From positions 33,617,315-33,681,314 of the forward strand of contig NC_133232.1 of the NCBI RefSeq assembly GCF_040436345.1: a stretch of 64,000 nt of DNA, read 5' to 3'. This DNA is from Pagrus major. Its lineage: Eukaryota; Chordata; Actinopteri; Spariformes; Sparidae. The stretch's first letter is position 1. Each line of letters opens with the position of its first letter. The position numbers and the translations under genes are program-made. Below the pieces are notes generated by a model, which was given only the letters and a program-made list of their open reading frames with translations, was not told the DNA's origin and did not search any database. This document shows positions 46,530 to 57,539 of this stretch, piece after piece.

Positions 46530-48888
46530 TTGATGAAGGTTCTCAGTCCTCCAGGTCATGGTAAATCTAGGTACTGTACCATAACTTTACAGGCACGTCA
46601 AAGCAACTCGCACAGAACAGAAGCTCTCGCCTGGAGAAATAAGGACAACAACAACACAGCACATCTGGACATACAAGAGTGGGTTAAAAACTTGTCCAAC
46701 AGAGAGCTCACCCAACCAGAGAAGGATGTCCTTGCCAAAGTGACTGATCTTTGCAGTAGCTCCAGAACAGATACTGGTAGTAGATCTCATCACAGCAACA
46801 GAGTCAGCCATCAGAAACAACAAGATGGCAGACACAGCGGCAGAACAGCTACGGTTGAAGGTATCAGCTGCTCTTGCTGATGCAAAAGCACCCCCCTCCA
46901 ACTTCACTACTGAGGAAAGGAAGGCCCTGGCATCACTCAAAAGAGACAGGAACATCACCATCTTGCTGGCAGACAAAGGGAGATGCACTGTGGTGCTAAA
47001 CACAGCAGACTACCACACCAAAGTCACTGATCTGCTCAGTGATACTAACACCTATGAGGCTCTGAGGCGAGATCCTCCCAGTAGCTACAAAAAGAAGGTT
47101 ACAGATCATCTGCAAAAACTGGAAAAGGACAAAGCCATTGACAGGCCATTATATTACAGACTGTAGCCCGGGGAAGCCATCCCATGTATCTATGGACTCC
47201 CCAAGATACACAAGGAAGGAGCACCACTCAGAGCCATCAGCAGCAGCATTAACTCAGTTACTTATAACATATCCAAGCACATAGCCAGCATCCAAGCTCC
47301 TTTGGTTGCTAACACTCAACACCACATCCAAAACTCACAGGACTTTGCCAACACAGTGAGAGAGATAACACTGGACTCAGACGAAACAATGGTTACTTAT
47401 GATGTCACATCACTATTTACATGCATTCCCACTCAAGATGTGGTTAAGATGGTGAAGATACGCCTGCAACAGTACAGCAGTCTGTCCAGCAGAACCAACT
47501 TCACCCCAGATCACATTTGTGCCTTACTTGACCTCTGTCTGACGACCACCTACTTCCAGTACAGTGAAGGCTTTTACAGACAGAAGCACGGCTGTGCCAT
47601 GTGCTCACCGGTGTCCCCAATAGCGGCCAACCTCTATATGGAGGAAGTTGAGAACAGAGTCTTGATCACATTCACAGGAACTGTTCCAAGCCACTGGCTC
47701 AGGTATGTGGACGACACCTGGGTCAAAATCAGAGCAAGGGAACTGGAAGCCTTCACAGAACATATAAATGCTGTGCACAATAACATCAAGTTCTCACAGG
47801 AAGATGTCAGAGGAGACAGTCTGCTCTTCTTGGACTGTGCAGTTCACACTGAAGAAGACAGAAGCCTCAACATTAAGGTGTACAGAAAACCTACACACAC
47901 ACATCAGTACTTGCTGTTCGACTCTCATCACCCACTGGAGCACAAGTTGGGGGTCATCAGAACCCTAAACCATTGGGCTGACACCGTGCCCACTAAGTCA
48001 GAGGGGAAGGAGAAGGAACAGAAGCACATCAGGGGAGCACTTAAAACCTGTGGCTACCCAAACTGGACCTTTGTCAAAACCTCTAAAAGATCCAGAGCAG
48101 ACAGAGAGGAGGAGACAAGAAAACATAACAACATCATCATTCCCTATGTCGCAGGAACATCTGAGAAACTCAGGAGGATCTTCAATAAACATCATATCCT
48201 GGTTCACTTTAAAACTACCAACACACTGAGGCAGAAACGGGTCCATCCTGAGGACAAAACACCCAGGTATAAACAGAGTAGTGTAGTTTATGCTGTTCAA
48301 TGCAGCCAGGACTGCACAGATCTGTACATTGGGGAGACAAAACAACCTCTCCATAAACGAATGGCACAACACAGGAGGGCCAACTCCTCAGGTCAAGACT
48401 CTGCTGTCCACTTACATCTGAAGGAGAAAAATCATTCCTTTGAGGACAACATTGTGAACATATTGGCCAGAGAAGACAGATGGTTTGAAAGAGGAGTAAA
48501 GAATCCATATATTTCAAACTGGAAAGACCGTCTTTGAACAGAGGAGGTGGCCAAAGACATTACTTATCACCCCACTTACAATGCAGTACTGAGCTCTCTC
48601 CCCAGACAGCTTAACAACCATTCGCACCTGGGCTCACCTAGCTCTAGCAACCCACATGAAGACCGGTTGGACCAACGACTTCAACCAACGACCCACAAGT
48701 GGCCCTAACGACTCTGACACTCAGAGTTCACACGTGTCCTTAACGACTCTGTAAGGACACTCCCACACAGAGTTTGTAAGCCTGCAACTCCCCTCAAGTT
48801 AGTTATAACTGAAGAAGCCTCTTGGATGAGAGGTGAAACGTCTTCAAGAAAATGAAACAAGTCTAGTTGCCTACGATACAGCACCTAG
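46530..48888 (+). mobile_element. Penelope-like element, copy 2 (broken, longest open stretch)
   Basis: Same insertion as 38706-41017, with flanking 14-bp repeats at 46516-46529 and 48889-48902 (one difference). This copy shows the RT catalytic motif in LRYVDDTWVKI and a continuous stretch of 411 codons (47302-48537) covering most of the RT palm, the linker and the GIY-YIG endonuclease (YAVQCSQDCTDLYIGETKQP). It still has at least one break, shared with copy 1, and is a fossil. It is in the opposite orientation to the NITR genes around it. Confidence 0.9.
48809..48842 (+). ncRNA. Hammerhead-ribozyme-like core in Penelope tail, copy 2
   Basis: CTGAAGA (the CUGANGA box), a five-base stem CCTCT/AGAGG with a TGGATG loop, then TGAAAC and GTC. 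Stem III would be the self-complementary ACGT, as in dimer-forming minimal hammerheads. Stem I is weak by eye. Penelope-like elements are known to carry hammerheads. Confidence 0.5.
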
Positions 48889-49739
48889 ATCGTAGATTTA
48901 TGAAAACGTTTACCCATGCTTACAAACATTTTGGAAACAGGGTAAATTGGTGACGGTAGAACTTGAGCGACCAGACTGCCATTCTAGCAAAATCAACATC
49001 CTTAGCATTGATAGCTATAACATGGATAATAGGAAGGACATCTGTCACTCAAACATGAGGCCTTCTTGTGTATTGAGGAGCTGCAGAGTTTATTTATGAG
49101 CAAACATACTGTACATTTACTGCCACCAGACGACCTCACCGCTGAACTTTCCCTTTGCTCCAATAGCCAACACCTGTCTCCCTCTCATTCAGCCACACAC
49201 ATGCCATGCACTGCCCCGTTCTGAAAGGAGCCATGCTACTCTTTAACTTCAGATACACTTGAGCCAATGTTTAAGTTCTCTGCGGTTTTCGTAGAAACGT
49301 ACTTGTATGTAGGAAATGTACCTCAGTTTAATTAGGGAGTGTTCACACGCAACATTTTATCCCCACTGACAACATATTGACTAGAGGTAGTTGTGTATCA
49401 GTCAGACTGTGTAAATATTGATCAGTGTTTTTGTGGGAGAGCTCCAGCTTTTCAGTTGTCTTGGTAATTAACAGCATTAACCGCCAGTGTTTCTGTAAGG
49501 GGACATGTTGTCAACATGTCTGTGGACATCTGATTTGTGTTTTCTTGGCATAAAATGGATGTTTATATTGTCTTCTATCAGGAAATAACTTCATCTGAAC
49601 TCACTACAAATACTACATGAAGTGCAAACACACTCTGCTGCGATATCCATGTGAAACTGTGAAGGTCAGGAACTTGATCACATAATAGTTTTTGTAAAAC
49701 TTAAATACTGGCTGGATTTCAGTGATTCTGTCAAGAGAT

Positions 49740-50225
49740 GTCAAGTGGTGAAATGTCCTGGTTTTCATTGTTTTACATTGGGCCATTAAATTGACGCTGT
49801 ATGTGACATAATCCCTGAGAAGCTGCTACATTTACACTCACAACAAGCAAGCAGACAGCCATAGCAGTCTTGCCTGCATCATTATGCCGAAGCGTAAATG
49901 CACATTTAACGATGAGCTACAAAAGAAATTCCCCACTTACCGTCCCGGTCGGGACAAGTGGGAGGCTTCGTGCACCGTGTGCAAACCCGGTACATATGTT
50001 TCGGTGTCCAATGGGGGTGCCAGGGACCTCAAAGCCCACATGGACAACGAAAAACATGTGTGCGAGGTGAGTGTAGTAACTACACTCATACATACATTCA
50101 TACAACATACATTTAAAGTTTAAATGTATGTTAATTTTAAGGCATCTTTGAGTAAATTTTGAGTATCATATCTCGTTGCTGGGCCAAGTGTCCTGGTTTT
50201 TGGTAATCAAAATATGGTCACCCTA
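49740..50225 (+). mobile_element. hAT-like DNA transposon fragment, copy 2
   Basis: Duplicate of 41880-42360 with the same N-terminal zinc-finger-like frame (49884 onward), changed near its splice donor (KHVCEVS in place of KHKKKCAR). Right border at 50225. Confidence 0.5.
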
Positions 50226-52658
50226 ACATACGTCATCATGTCATAGTGCGGTCGCAATGGAGAACAACACAGAGAACATGACTAACTTTACTGACTTTTT
50301 TGTGGCTTATTTTGTGTTGTTATATACGCATGATTATACTTCATGTCCACGTTGCGCACCCTCAACCATTAGACACGGTGATACACAAAGACCCAGGAGC
50401 CATTTTAAAAAAATTCAGATGCTTTACATCATCAGTGATGACCCGCCCCTCTGCCTGTCACTCACATAAGCAGGAAGAGCACAGCGTCCATCCTCTACAC
50501 TCGCTTCACTTCTTGTCAGAGGGCTGGTGAAAGTCAGCAGCAGAGCGACACTCTCACAGTATCACACAAACACATTCACCTGAAGGCCACTGAGAGTTTC
50601 TGAACTATGTATTTTTATCTGAGGAGAAAGCCACAACATAACACAATCCAATACAACACCACACACTGACACACACAACCTATCTATCTATAGGGCCTGC
50701 AGTAAATCTGTTGGACCAGTGTGTTGTGGTCTGTGGTCTTCATCAGGGTCAGTACTGTCGACCTCATTGGTTTTTACAAGAAAAGCACCAACTGTAAAAT
50801 AGAGTTTCAAACAGGAGCTCTTCATGTTCTTCGTTTTCTGCTTCGTACTTTTGAAAACAGACGCACATGAACACACATTCACAGTCACCACTGAGAAACA
50901 AACGATGCATGGAAACTGAAGCGTTGTTGTGGTCGGGCTTCAAACTGAGGTGAGACTCTTCGACCTCTCTCACTTACTATTTCAGCCTCAGAAAGTGGCC
51001 TGTAACACTACAGTGCCTTCCTTTTATGGCTCGTGTTTAATATCACAACAACTTCAAAAGGGGCAGTTACAAGAAACAGGACGGTTGGAGACACACCTAC
51101 CCAGTCACGTTATGTCATGATCGCCTTCAGCTCAGTTTTCTGTGATTTGGTCCTTCTGATTGGTCGTTCATGTCAGAGGGGGGAGGTGCTGATCACTCAC
51201 TGGTCTCAACCCTGATCTGTTCGACAAGAGCATGAGTTCTTAAATGAAGGAGAACTTACATGAAGTCTGCCTGATTATCCACAAACAGGTTTCACATGTG
51301 TGCTGAAGTCTAAAGTGATGGACAGGAATCAATAAACTAATATAAGGATTGTATGTTTCAATATAACTGATCCGTACGGTTGTAGATCACTTTTGTTGTA
51401 TCTTTAAAAACCCAATTTACAATCAGTAGTTGTGCTCTGAATGACATTAACCAGAAAATAAAACCAAAACTTTGTCTTTTGTTCAACTAAAATTAGCCTT
51501 CTGAAACCTGTTTTAGCTCTTCCCTCGCTACGTATCCTGTTGAAGCCTGTAGTCAGGTCCTGTTCTGAGTAAACAGCCTTGATGGTCGGTCTGATGGCCC
51601 ACCGCAGCACGTAGCTGTCAGTGCAGCTTGTTGCATGTGGCTTTGCTCGTTGTCATGACAGACGTGCAGAAGAGCTTCACAAAGTGTTGCAGCAACAGAA
51701 CAAAGGAGGAGTTCATTAAGTTCAGTGGTTTTTCCCTCACGTTATTCATGCAATGTATTTTCTTATCAGTGCATTTCTCTGAAGAAAGATTAATTGTGAC
51801 TAAAACATCAAAGTTTCCATAAGTTTGTGTCTACAGTTGTGGTGAACAGACACACAGCAGTTCACTGTCAAAACCTCAAAATGTCTGTCTGCTAGTCGAG
51901 CCTCTAACTACTGATAACACGTCACTTATACACCAGTATTGGTAGAGAGAGTCGCCGCAAGAGTGTTTGTGGTGAGCTGCTCTAACAACAGAGGACAACC
52001 AGCAGCACCTTTCTCTACAGGCAGAGCAGCGCCTGTCAACTGCTCTGCAACTGTGACAACATATTGACTAGAGGTAGTTGTGTATCAGTCAGACTGTGTA
52101 AATATTGATCAGTGTTTTTTGCTTTTCAGTTGTCTTGGTAATTAACAGCATTAACCACCAGTGTTTCTGTAAGGGGACATGTTATCAACATGTCTGTGGA
52201 CATCTGATTTGTGTTTTGTTGGCATAAAATGGACGTTTAGGAAATCTGCCGAATAACCAAAAGTTGTTTGACACAATGACAGATGGAGTCAGTAGTTTAG
52301 CACTACGAAGCACAGTGTGTTTTATTTATTGAAACAGTTTGTTACATATTACAGTAGTACTGATCAGAAATCAGTGCTCTTCTCTAATTTCTGATCAGAT
52401 CTGTTCCTCTGATATCTGAGCCATCTAACATGTCGGTGCCTACACTGATACATTGGAGCCTCTGGAGACCCTGCACAGAAAAGAAAAGTTCAACCCCACA
52501 TTCAGTGTATTTCTATCTATTTCAATCTAACTTGTTTCTACAGTTATATGTGTATAATATGTATAAAAGCTTGACCTAATAGCCACTACTAGCTACTGTA
52601 CATAAACCCATTGAGCTCTAAATGGACTGACATCAACCAAACACATCATTTTAAGTCA
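50226..52658. repeat. Intergenic unit Y, copy 4
   Basis: Homologous to 28402-30899. A small local inversion is visible near 51965-52000, where a stretch present as TGTTGTTAGAGCAGCTCACC in other copies is reverse-complemented. AATAAA signals for NITR-11 lie on the minus strand at 52321-52330. Confidence 0.7.
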
Positions 52659-54489
52659 CTAATCCAACCCAAAAGCCTTGACAGCAGTGTAGATCCTCTC
52701 TCTCTCTGCTGCTCCTGCATGCTTCATCGCACCTCTGTCAGTTTTCATCATGGTGAAAACAACCACAGAATAAAGCCTCATGTCCACATCTCTCTGTGAA
52801 AATACACCAGAAGACAACGTTAAAAAACACAAACAACCTCAACTGTTTCAATGAGGTCAATCCATCATTTAAATTCCTCACCTGTTGACTTTTTTGACCA
52901 ACAATGATTTTCTGCCCGGCAACAGCAGCTGGATTTAGAAACGGAAAGTATATATTTAACAATAAATAAGGATGGAGTAGCTTTAATGTTATAGTGTTGT
53001 ATAGAGAACTATGAGTGACTTCTATTACCAATGTAACAACCAGACTCTTGTTTCTTCGTGGCGTAAATGAGGAAGGCTATAACAACCAGACTTATAGCCA
53101 AGGCCGCACACAGCAGATAAGTAAGTGCATCAGCTGTCGGTGACCACATCCTGGTTCCTGAAACATTATCAAAAGGAAAAAACAAAGAAAATTACAAATG
53201 GGTAAAAGTTGATCATGACTTATTGTATAATTTGAGATTTAAATGTTAGATAACATGATGAAGGTCTAAGTACCGAAACATTGTCAAGAAACTTAATCGC
53301 AAGTGAAGTGGGAAGTGTGCGGGAGTATTTTTCCTGATTTTGTCGGCCTTTGGTCTTCTCCTACGCACCTGTCGACCCTAAGGTGACTTAAATGGTCAAA
53401 TTTCCTAAATAACAGAACAATGTTACCTTCAATGTCAAGTTTTGTTCCATTTCCAAACAGGATCTCTCCACATGTGGCCACAGCACAGTAGTAAGTTTCA
53501 GCATCAGAGGAGCTGACGTTCTTAGAGAAGTGATAAACGCAGCTTTTCTGAGTGTCAGATCTGTCTTCACATTCATCACGTCTGTTTCCATCAGTGTAGA
53601 GGATGTTTGGATGAGATTCATCTGATCCGACTCTGAACCAGAACACACTGTGATCTCCTGGACATGTTTTAGTCTCAGAGTCAGAGAGGACTGAACACTG
53701 GAGAGTCTTCAAGTCTCCTGGACGGACTGGATCAGAGGCTGTCGGCCGCTGAACAACAGTGTAGGTCGATGTCCTCTGAGTGTTTCCTGCATGCAAAACT
53801 GTGTTAAATGCATATTTAAAGTTGAAATTAATCAGAGCTTAACACATTTAGTGACAGCAAGTCAGTTAAGTTAAAGAACATTAACACAGTGAAGCTGAAA
53901 GTGGTTAAAGTGACTCCAAAACATTTTAAAAACAGATCACATAATTACCTTTTAATGACAAATAGGTTCCACTCCAAAAATTCTCAGTCCAGAAAATGAC
54001 TACACAGTGATACATTCCCTCGTCTTCTTCAGTTGTTCTCAAAATGGTCAGTTTACTAATATTCTTCTCAACTTTCAGATCCAATCTAGAGGCAGAAAAC
54101 TCTGGTTTGAACACAGGGTCGGTGTGTTTCATAAATGTTACAATTAATCTCAGATCATCTCCGACACTCTGCTTGTACCAGTGAAGAGGTTTACTGCCCA
54201 ACTCTTGGAAAGGCAGAAGACATGTGAAGGTCACAGGTTCACCAAGCTGAACTGTGGTCACTGGAACCAGTGCATCTAAATGAAATTAAAACGTACAATA
54301 GATGAATCAGTAAATGACAATGAGAGTATAATCTAAAAACATAAATAAGATAAAAGATAATCACACTAACCACCATACTCTACATCTAGTTTACATACAG
54401 ATACTTAAATGAGAAAATATAATGGTCATGATTCGACAGCACTTACATCCTTGATGAAGGAGAAGCAGTGTAACGCAGAACACGATCAT
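52659..54489 (-). CDS. nitr: NITR-11: NITR with hybrid I exon
   Basis: Intact 346-residue NITR. Exons: leader 54489-54447, V 54275-53949, I 53786-53427, transmembrane 53157-53029, cytoplasmic 52928-52882, terminal 52793-52659. V is of the NITR-2 type (VTTVQLGEPVTFTC, LHWYKQS, DEGMYHC, FWSGTYLSL). The I exon begins like NITR-2 and NITR-5 (TSTYTVVQRPTASDPVRPGD) but ends like NITR-7 (FGNGTKLDIEG in place of FGNGAKVETG) and is 3 bp longer, so a conversion tract ends inside the exon. Transmembrane and tail match NITR-3 (Tyr in YSAV and YTAV, Arg at -2). The I-transmembrane intron holds a Penelope-type tail fragment at 53250-53390. Confidence 0.9.
53250..53390 (+). mobile_element. Penelope-type tail fragment with hammerhead-like core
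   Basis: Short insertion in the last Ig intron of NITR-11, absent from the matching introns of NITR-3 and NITR-8. It contains TGATGAAGGT, a loop, ACCGAAAC, ATT and GTC (53256-53285), the order of a minimal hammerhead core, although the C preceding TGATGA is A here. The remainder (GTGTGCGGGAG, TCTTCTCCTACGCACCT) resembles a common fish repeat tail. Family assignment is from recall. Confidence 0.45.
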
Positions 54490-54576
54490 CTTGACACTGA
54501 CTTTATTAGGAAACTTGTTTGTGTTTCAGAGAGTGAAGGTGGAGACGTGGGCAAGACGCTCAGATCATCTAATGCT

Positions 54577-54585
54577 TCTGATTGG
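54577..54585 (-). promoter_or_regulatory. CCAATCAGA box of NITR-11
   Basis: Minus-strand box, 87 nt before the ATG, as in NITR-2 and NITR-3. Confidence 0.55.
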
Positions 54586-54690
54586 TTATCACAGAATATA
54601 CCATCAAAGTGCACTTCCTGCCACATGGGTGTTGTCCTGCTCTGTGTGAAGCATGTTACCTCTCTCTCTCATGCACTCACAAAACTGTTT

Positions 54691-54896
54691 GTTGATGAAG
54701 CTTCTCAGTCATCCAGGTCAGGGTAAATCTAGGTGCTATATTGTAGGCAACTTATTCATTATTTCATTTTCTTGAAGATGTTTCACCTCTCATCCAAGAG
54801 GCTTCTTCAGTTATAACTAACTGGAGGGGAGTTGCAGGCTTTTAAACTCTGTGTGGGAGTGTCCTCACAGAGTCGTTAAGGACACGTGTGAGCTCT
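54691..54896 (-). mobile_element. Isolated Penelope-like terminal fragment
   Basis: Reverse complement of the tail of the Penelope-like elements, joined to the TTGATGAAG start sequence. Because it is not flanked by the 14-bp repeat of the other copies, it is probably a separate insertion of just the element's end. Hammerhead-like core at 54777-54810. Confidence 0.6.
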
Positions 54897-55664
54897 GAAA
54901 ACGAGCTCAGATTGTTATTTAAAGAATCTGACATTATGAAGAGGATCCCTTCAGAGACAGTCGGACAAAAGAACTGGCTGAAAGTCTAATGAGAATAATG
55001 GAGGCCGACACAAAGATCACAAAATCACAAATTAAGTTTCCACCATATACACAATGCAACGTATTTTAATAAAGCACAGCAGCAGAAAGAGACAGACAAC
55101 CCCTTGGCTTTCCTAAGTGGTACTGTGAAATTTGTGAGTGTGACCCTTATTAACCAGAGGCCAAGAACCTGCCAGTGGTTAACCACCAGCTCATACAACT
55201 CGTCGTAACAATATCAAGAAAAATAAAGACAGGGAAATATATCTTTCTGTTCTTGCGACAACAGAGATGACTGGCCAATTAATATAAACACTTAAAATAA
55301 AAGATGCATGTATAAACACCATCAAAATAATACTGATAATAAAGAAATAGTTATAAGCGATACATATACACATATATTTTCTTATGTTTAGTATGGAAAT
55401 CAATCAGCATGTATATTTTTATGTTGTTGTAGTAATAACAGAATGCAGTGTAAACTTAGCACATGCAGAATCTACAGAGAATATACTGTACAGATACATA
55501 TGCATGTATTTTACTAATGGAGATGAAAAATATAAAACGTAAAGTCTGGGTTACAAATGAAGATGTGTTTGATGATTTAACCAAAATGTTAAAAATGGAA
55601 GGAGGGTCAAATAATTTATAACAAACCATCTTACACAAACATTTTGTTTTGCTGGACCGCGTTG
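54897..55664. other. Gene-free stretch 3' of NITR-12
   Basis: AT-rich, no recognisable gene or repeat. Confidence 0.4.
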
Positions 55665-57358
55665 CTAATTCAACCCAAAAACTTTGACAGCAGCGTAGAT
55701 CTTCTCTCTCTCTGCTGCTTTTACATCTCCCGTTCCACCACTGCCTTTTTTCATAACGGTGAAGACGGCAGCAGAATAAACCTGAGAAAATATATGGCAA
55801 ATTCTGTCAGATGATTATCCTGATGAATGCATTTAAAAAGAACAACAGTGCTAACTTTATTTTAGAAGGTTAAGCCTACCCTTAAATTGCTTAAATTCTG
55901 GTTTTGCTGCCCACCAGCGTTTTGCATGCCTGTTAATCAAAAATGAGAAATGTATTATAAAATGTACAGCAAATGAATACAGTAACAATAATACAACAAA
56001 TAAACAAACAAACAGATGAATGAATAAAAAGGATTGAGTGAATGTCACTAAATCAAAGAGTAACGGTTCTGTAGGTTGATTATATTTTATAGACTATTAA
56101 TGTGAATCCAGTGAAGTTCGCTTTTCCCAAATTGAACAATGTGTAAGTAATGTATCCTTACCTTTGCAAATGTCACAAGATTTTCTGGAATAAATGAGGA
56201 CAGCTATCACAATCAGACTTACAGCCAAGGCAGCACATAGCATGAACAAAATCGTATTGGCCCACATGTTGAGTGCTGAAAAATAAAAAAGGACGAATAA
56301 TAAAAATGTAAAAAAGTGTAACTAACTGTAACATCATCATAAAATGTAAGGACAATTATTTGTCAGAGTATATCTTAATGGACTTCCAAGTAAACATACA
56401 CTGATGCGGACTTCACCAGTATGTGAAAATGTTCTCCAGCTACCTTCAGTGTCGGGTTTTGATCTGTTGCCACAATCTATCTCCCCACATGTGGCCACAG
56501 CACAGTCACAAGTCGCTGCATCAGAGGAGCTGATGTTCCAGAAGAAGCCGTAGATACATTTCTTTGTGGAGAGTCCTTCTGGGTTTTCTTGAATGTAATT
56601 AAAACTTGGATCAAAATCTGATCCGGCTCTGAAACAGCACACACTGTGTCCTCCTGGACATGTTTCTTCATCAGAGCCAGAGAGGACTGAACACTGCAGA
56701 GTCACTGAGTCTCCTGGACGGACTGGGTCAGAAGGAGGGACTGCGGTGGTATCAGGTTCTGATCCTGAGGAATTGCAAAAAGATTAAAAAAAACAAAAAA
56801 CGTGCAAAACAAAAGTAAAAGCTGTTAGTTTTTAGTTGTTTTTTCTTTACTCTCTAACCTTTTCTGTGATGTATTTACCTTGAACTCTCAGGTCCACTCC
56901 ATTCAAAAATGTCAATGTCAATGTTTTGTCTATTTTTAAACAGTAGTAAACTCCAGTATCTCTCAGCTTTGCATTTGTGATGCGCAGGACAAAAGTTCCA
57001 GACTCTTCTGTGGATCTGATGTGAGGATCAACACTTGCAGAGCTAAATGTTTTATAGACTTCAGGAAGTTTTCCAGAAACAAGTCTGATCCAAAACAAGG
57101 TTTCTGACTGCTTGTGACGACATTTCAGAGCCACGTTAACTCCAACTGCAGCAGTCTGTGTCTCAAGGATCTGCTGAACTGTGCATCCTGAAAAGACATT
57201 ATTGTAAATCAACAAAAGATAAAGAATGATGTATGCCCTTTCCTAAATAAGTCTAAGAGGATATACAATACTTTAAATGCTTATCTGGAGTAAATCTGAT
57301 GCCTCTACTTGTACTCACCCACTCCGCTGAGCGTCAGCAGTAAATAAAATAGAATCAT
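55665..57358 (-). CDS. nitr: NITR-12: NITR with Cys-rich I domain
   Basis: Intact 316-residue NITR. Exons: leader 57358-57319, V 57187-56879, I 56764-56444, transmembrane 56275-56162, cytoplasmic 55929-55880, terminal 55781-55665. Leader, V and I are sister to NITR-6 but keep the V-I intron. I has the same unusual residues as NITR-6: VCCFRAGSD in place of VFWFR, TCDC in place of TYYC, and CGNRSK in place of FGNG. The transmembrane and tail exons are not those of NITR-6: LFMLCAALAVSLIVIAVLIY, then KSCDICKG, and a short tail with VYSAAV (Tyr280) and IYAAV (Tyr307, Lys at -2), which is nearer the NITR-3 tail type. The cytoplasmic exon border (AGG before GTAGGC) is the least certain of the splice calls. 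Confidence 0.85.
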
Positions 57359-57461
57359 TTTCTGGTTATTCCTCTTGAGACTGCAGTCGAATCAGAGGAA
57401 ATTAAAAGAAGATTCACTTAAATGTAATCATATCAAGTGGGAGGCGACAGTTTCAGAGCAA

Positions 57462-57470
57462 TCTGATTGG
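57462..57470 (-). promoter_or_regulatory. CCAATCAGA box of NITR-12
   Basis: Minus-strand box, 103 nt before the ATG. Confidence 0.55.
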
Positions 57471-57539
57471 CCTCTCGTTACGTTGGCGTGTCGCTGTGAT
57501 ACCACAGAGGATATAAATATCAACCATCTTTCCAACCTG

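Larger units (their letters stand above)
42361..50225. repeat. 7.9-kb segmental duplication, copy 2
   Basis: Tandem copy of 33977-42360: unit Y copy 3, pseudogene NITR-10, Penelope copy 2, fossil flank (48903-49740) and hAT-like fragment copy 2. Confidence 0.85.
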
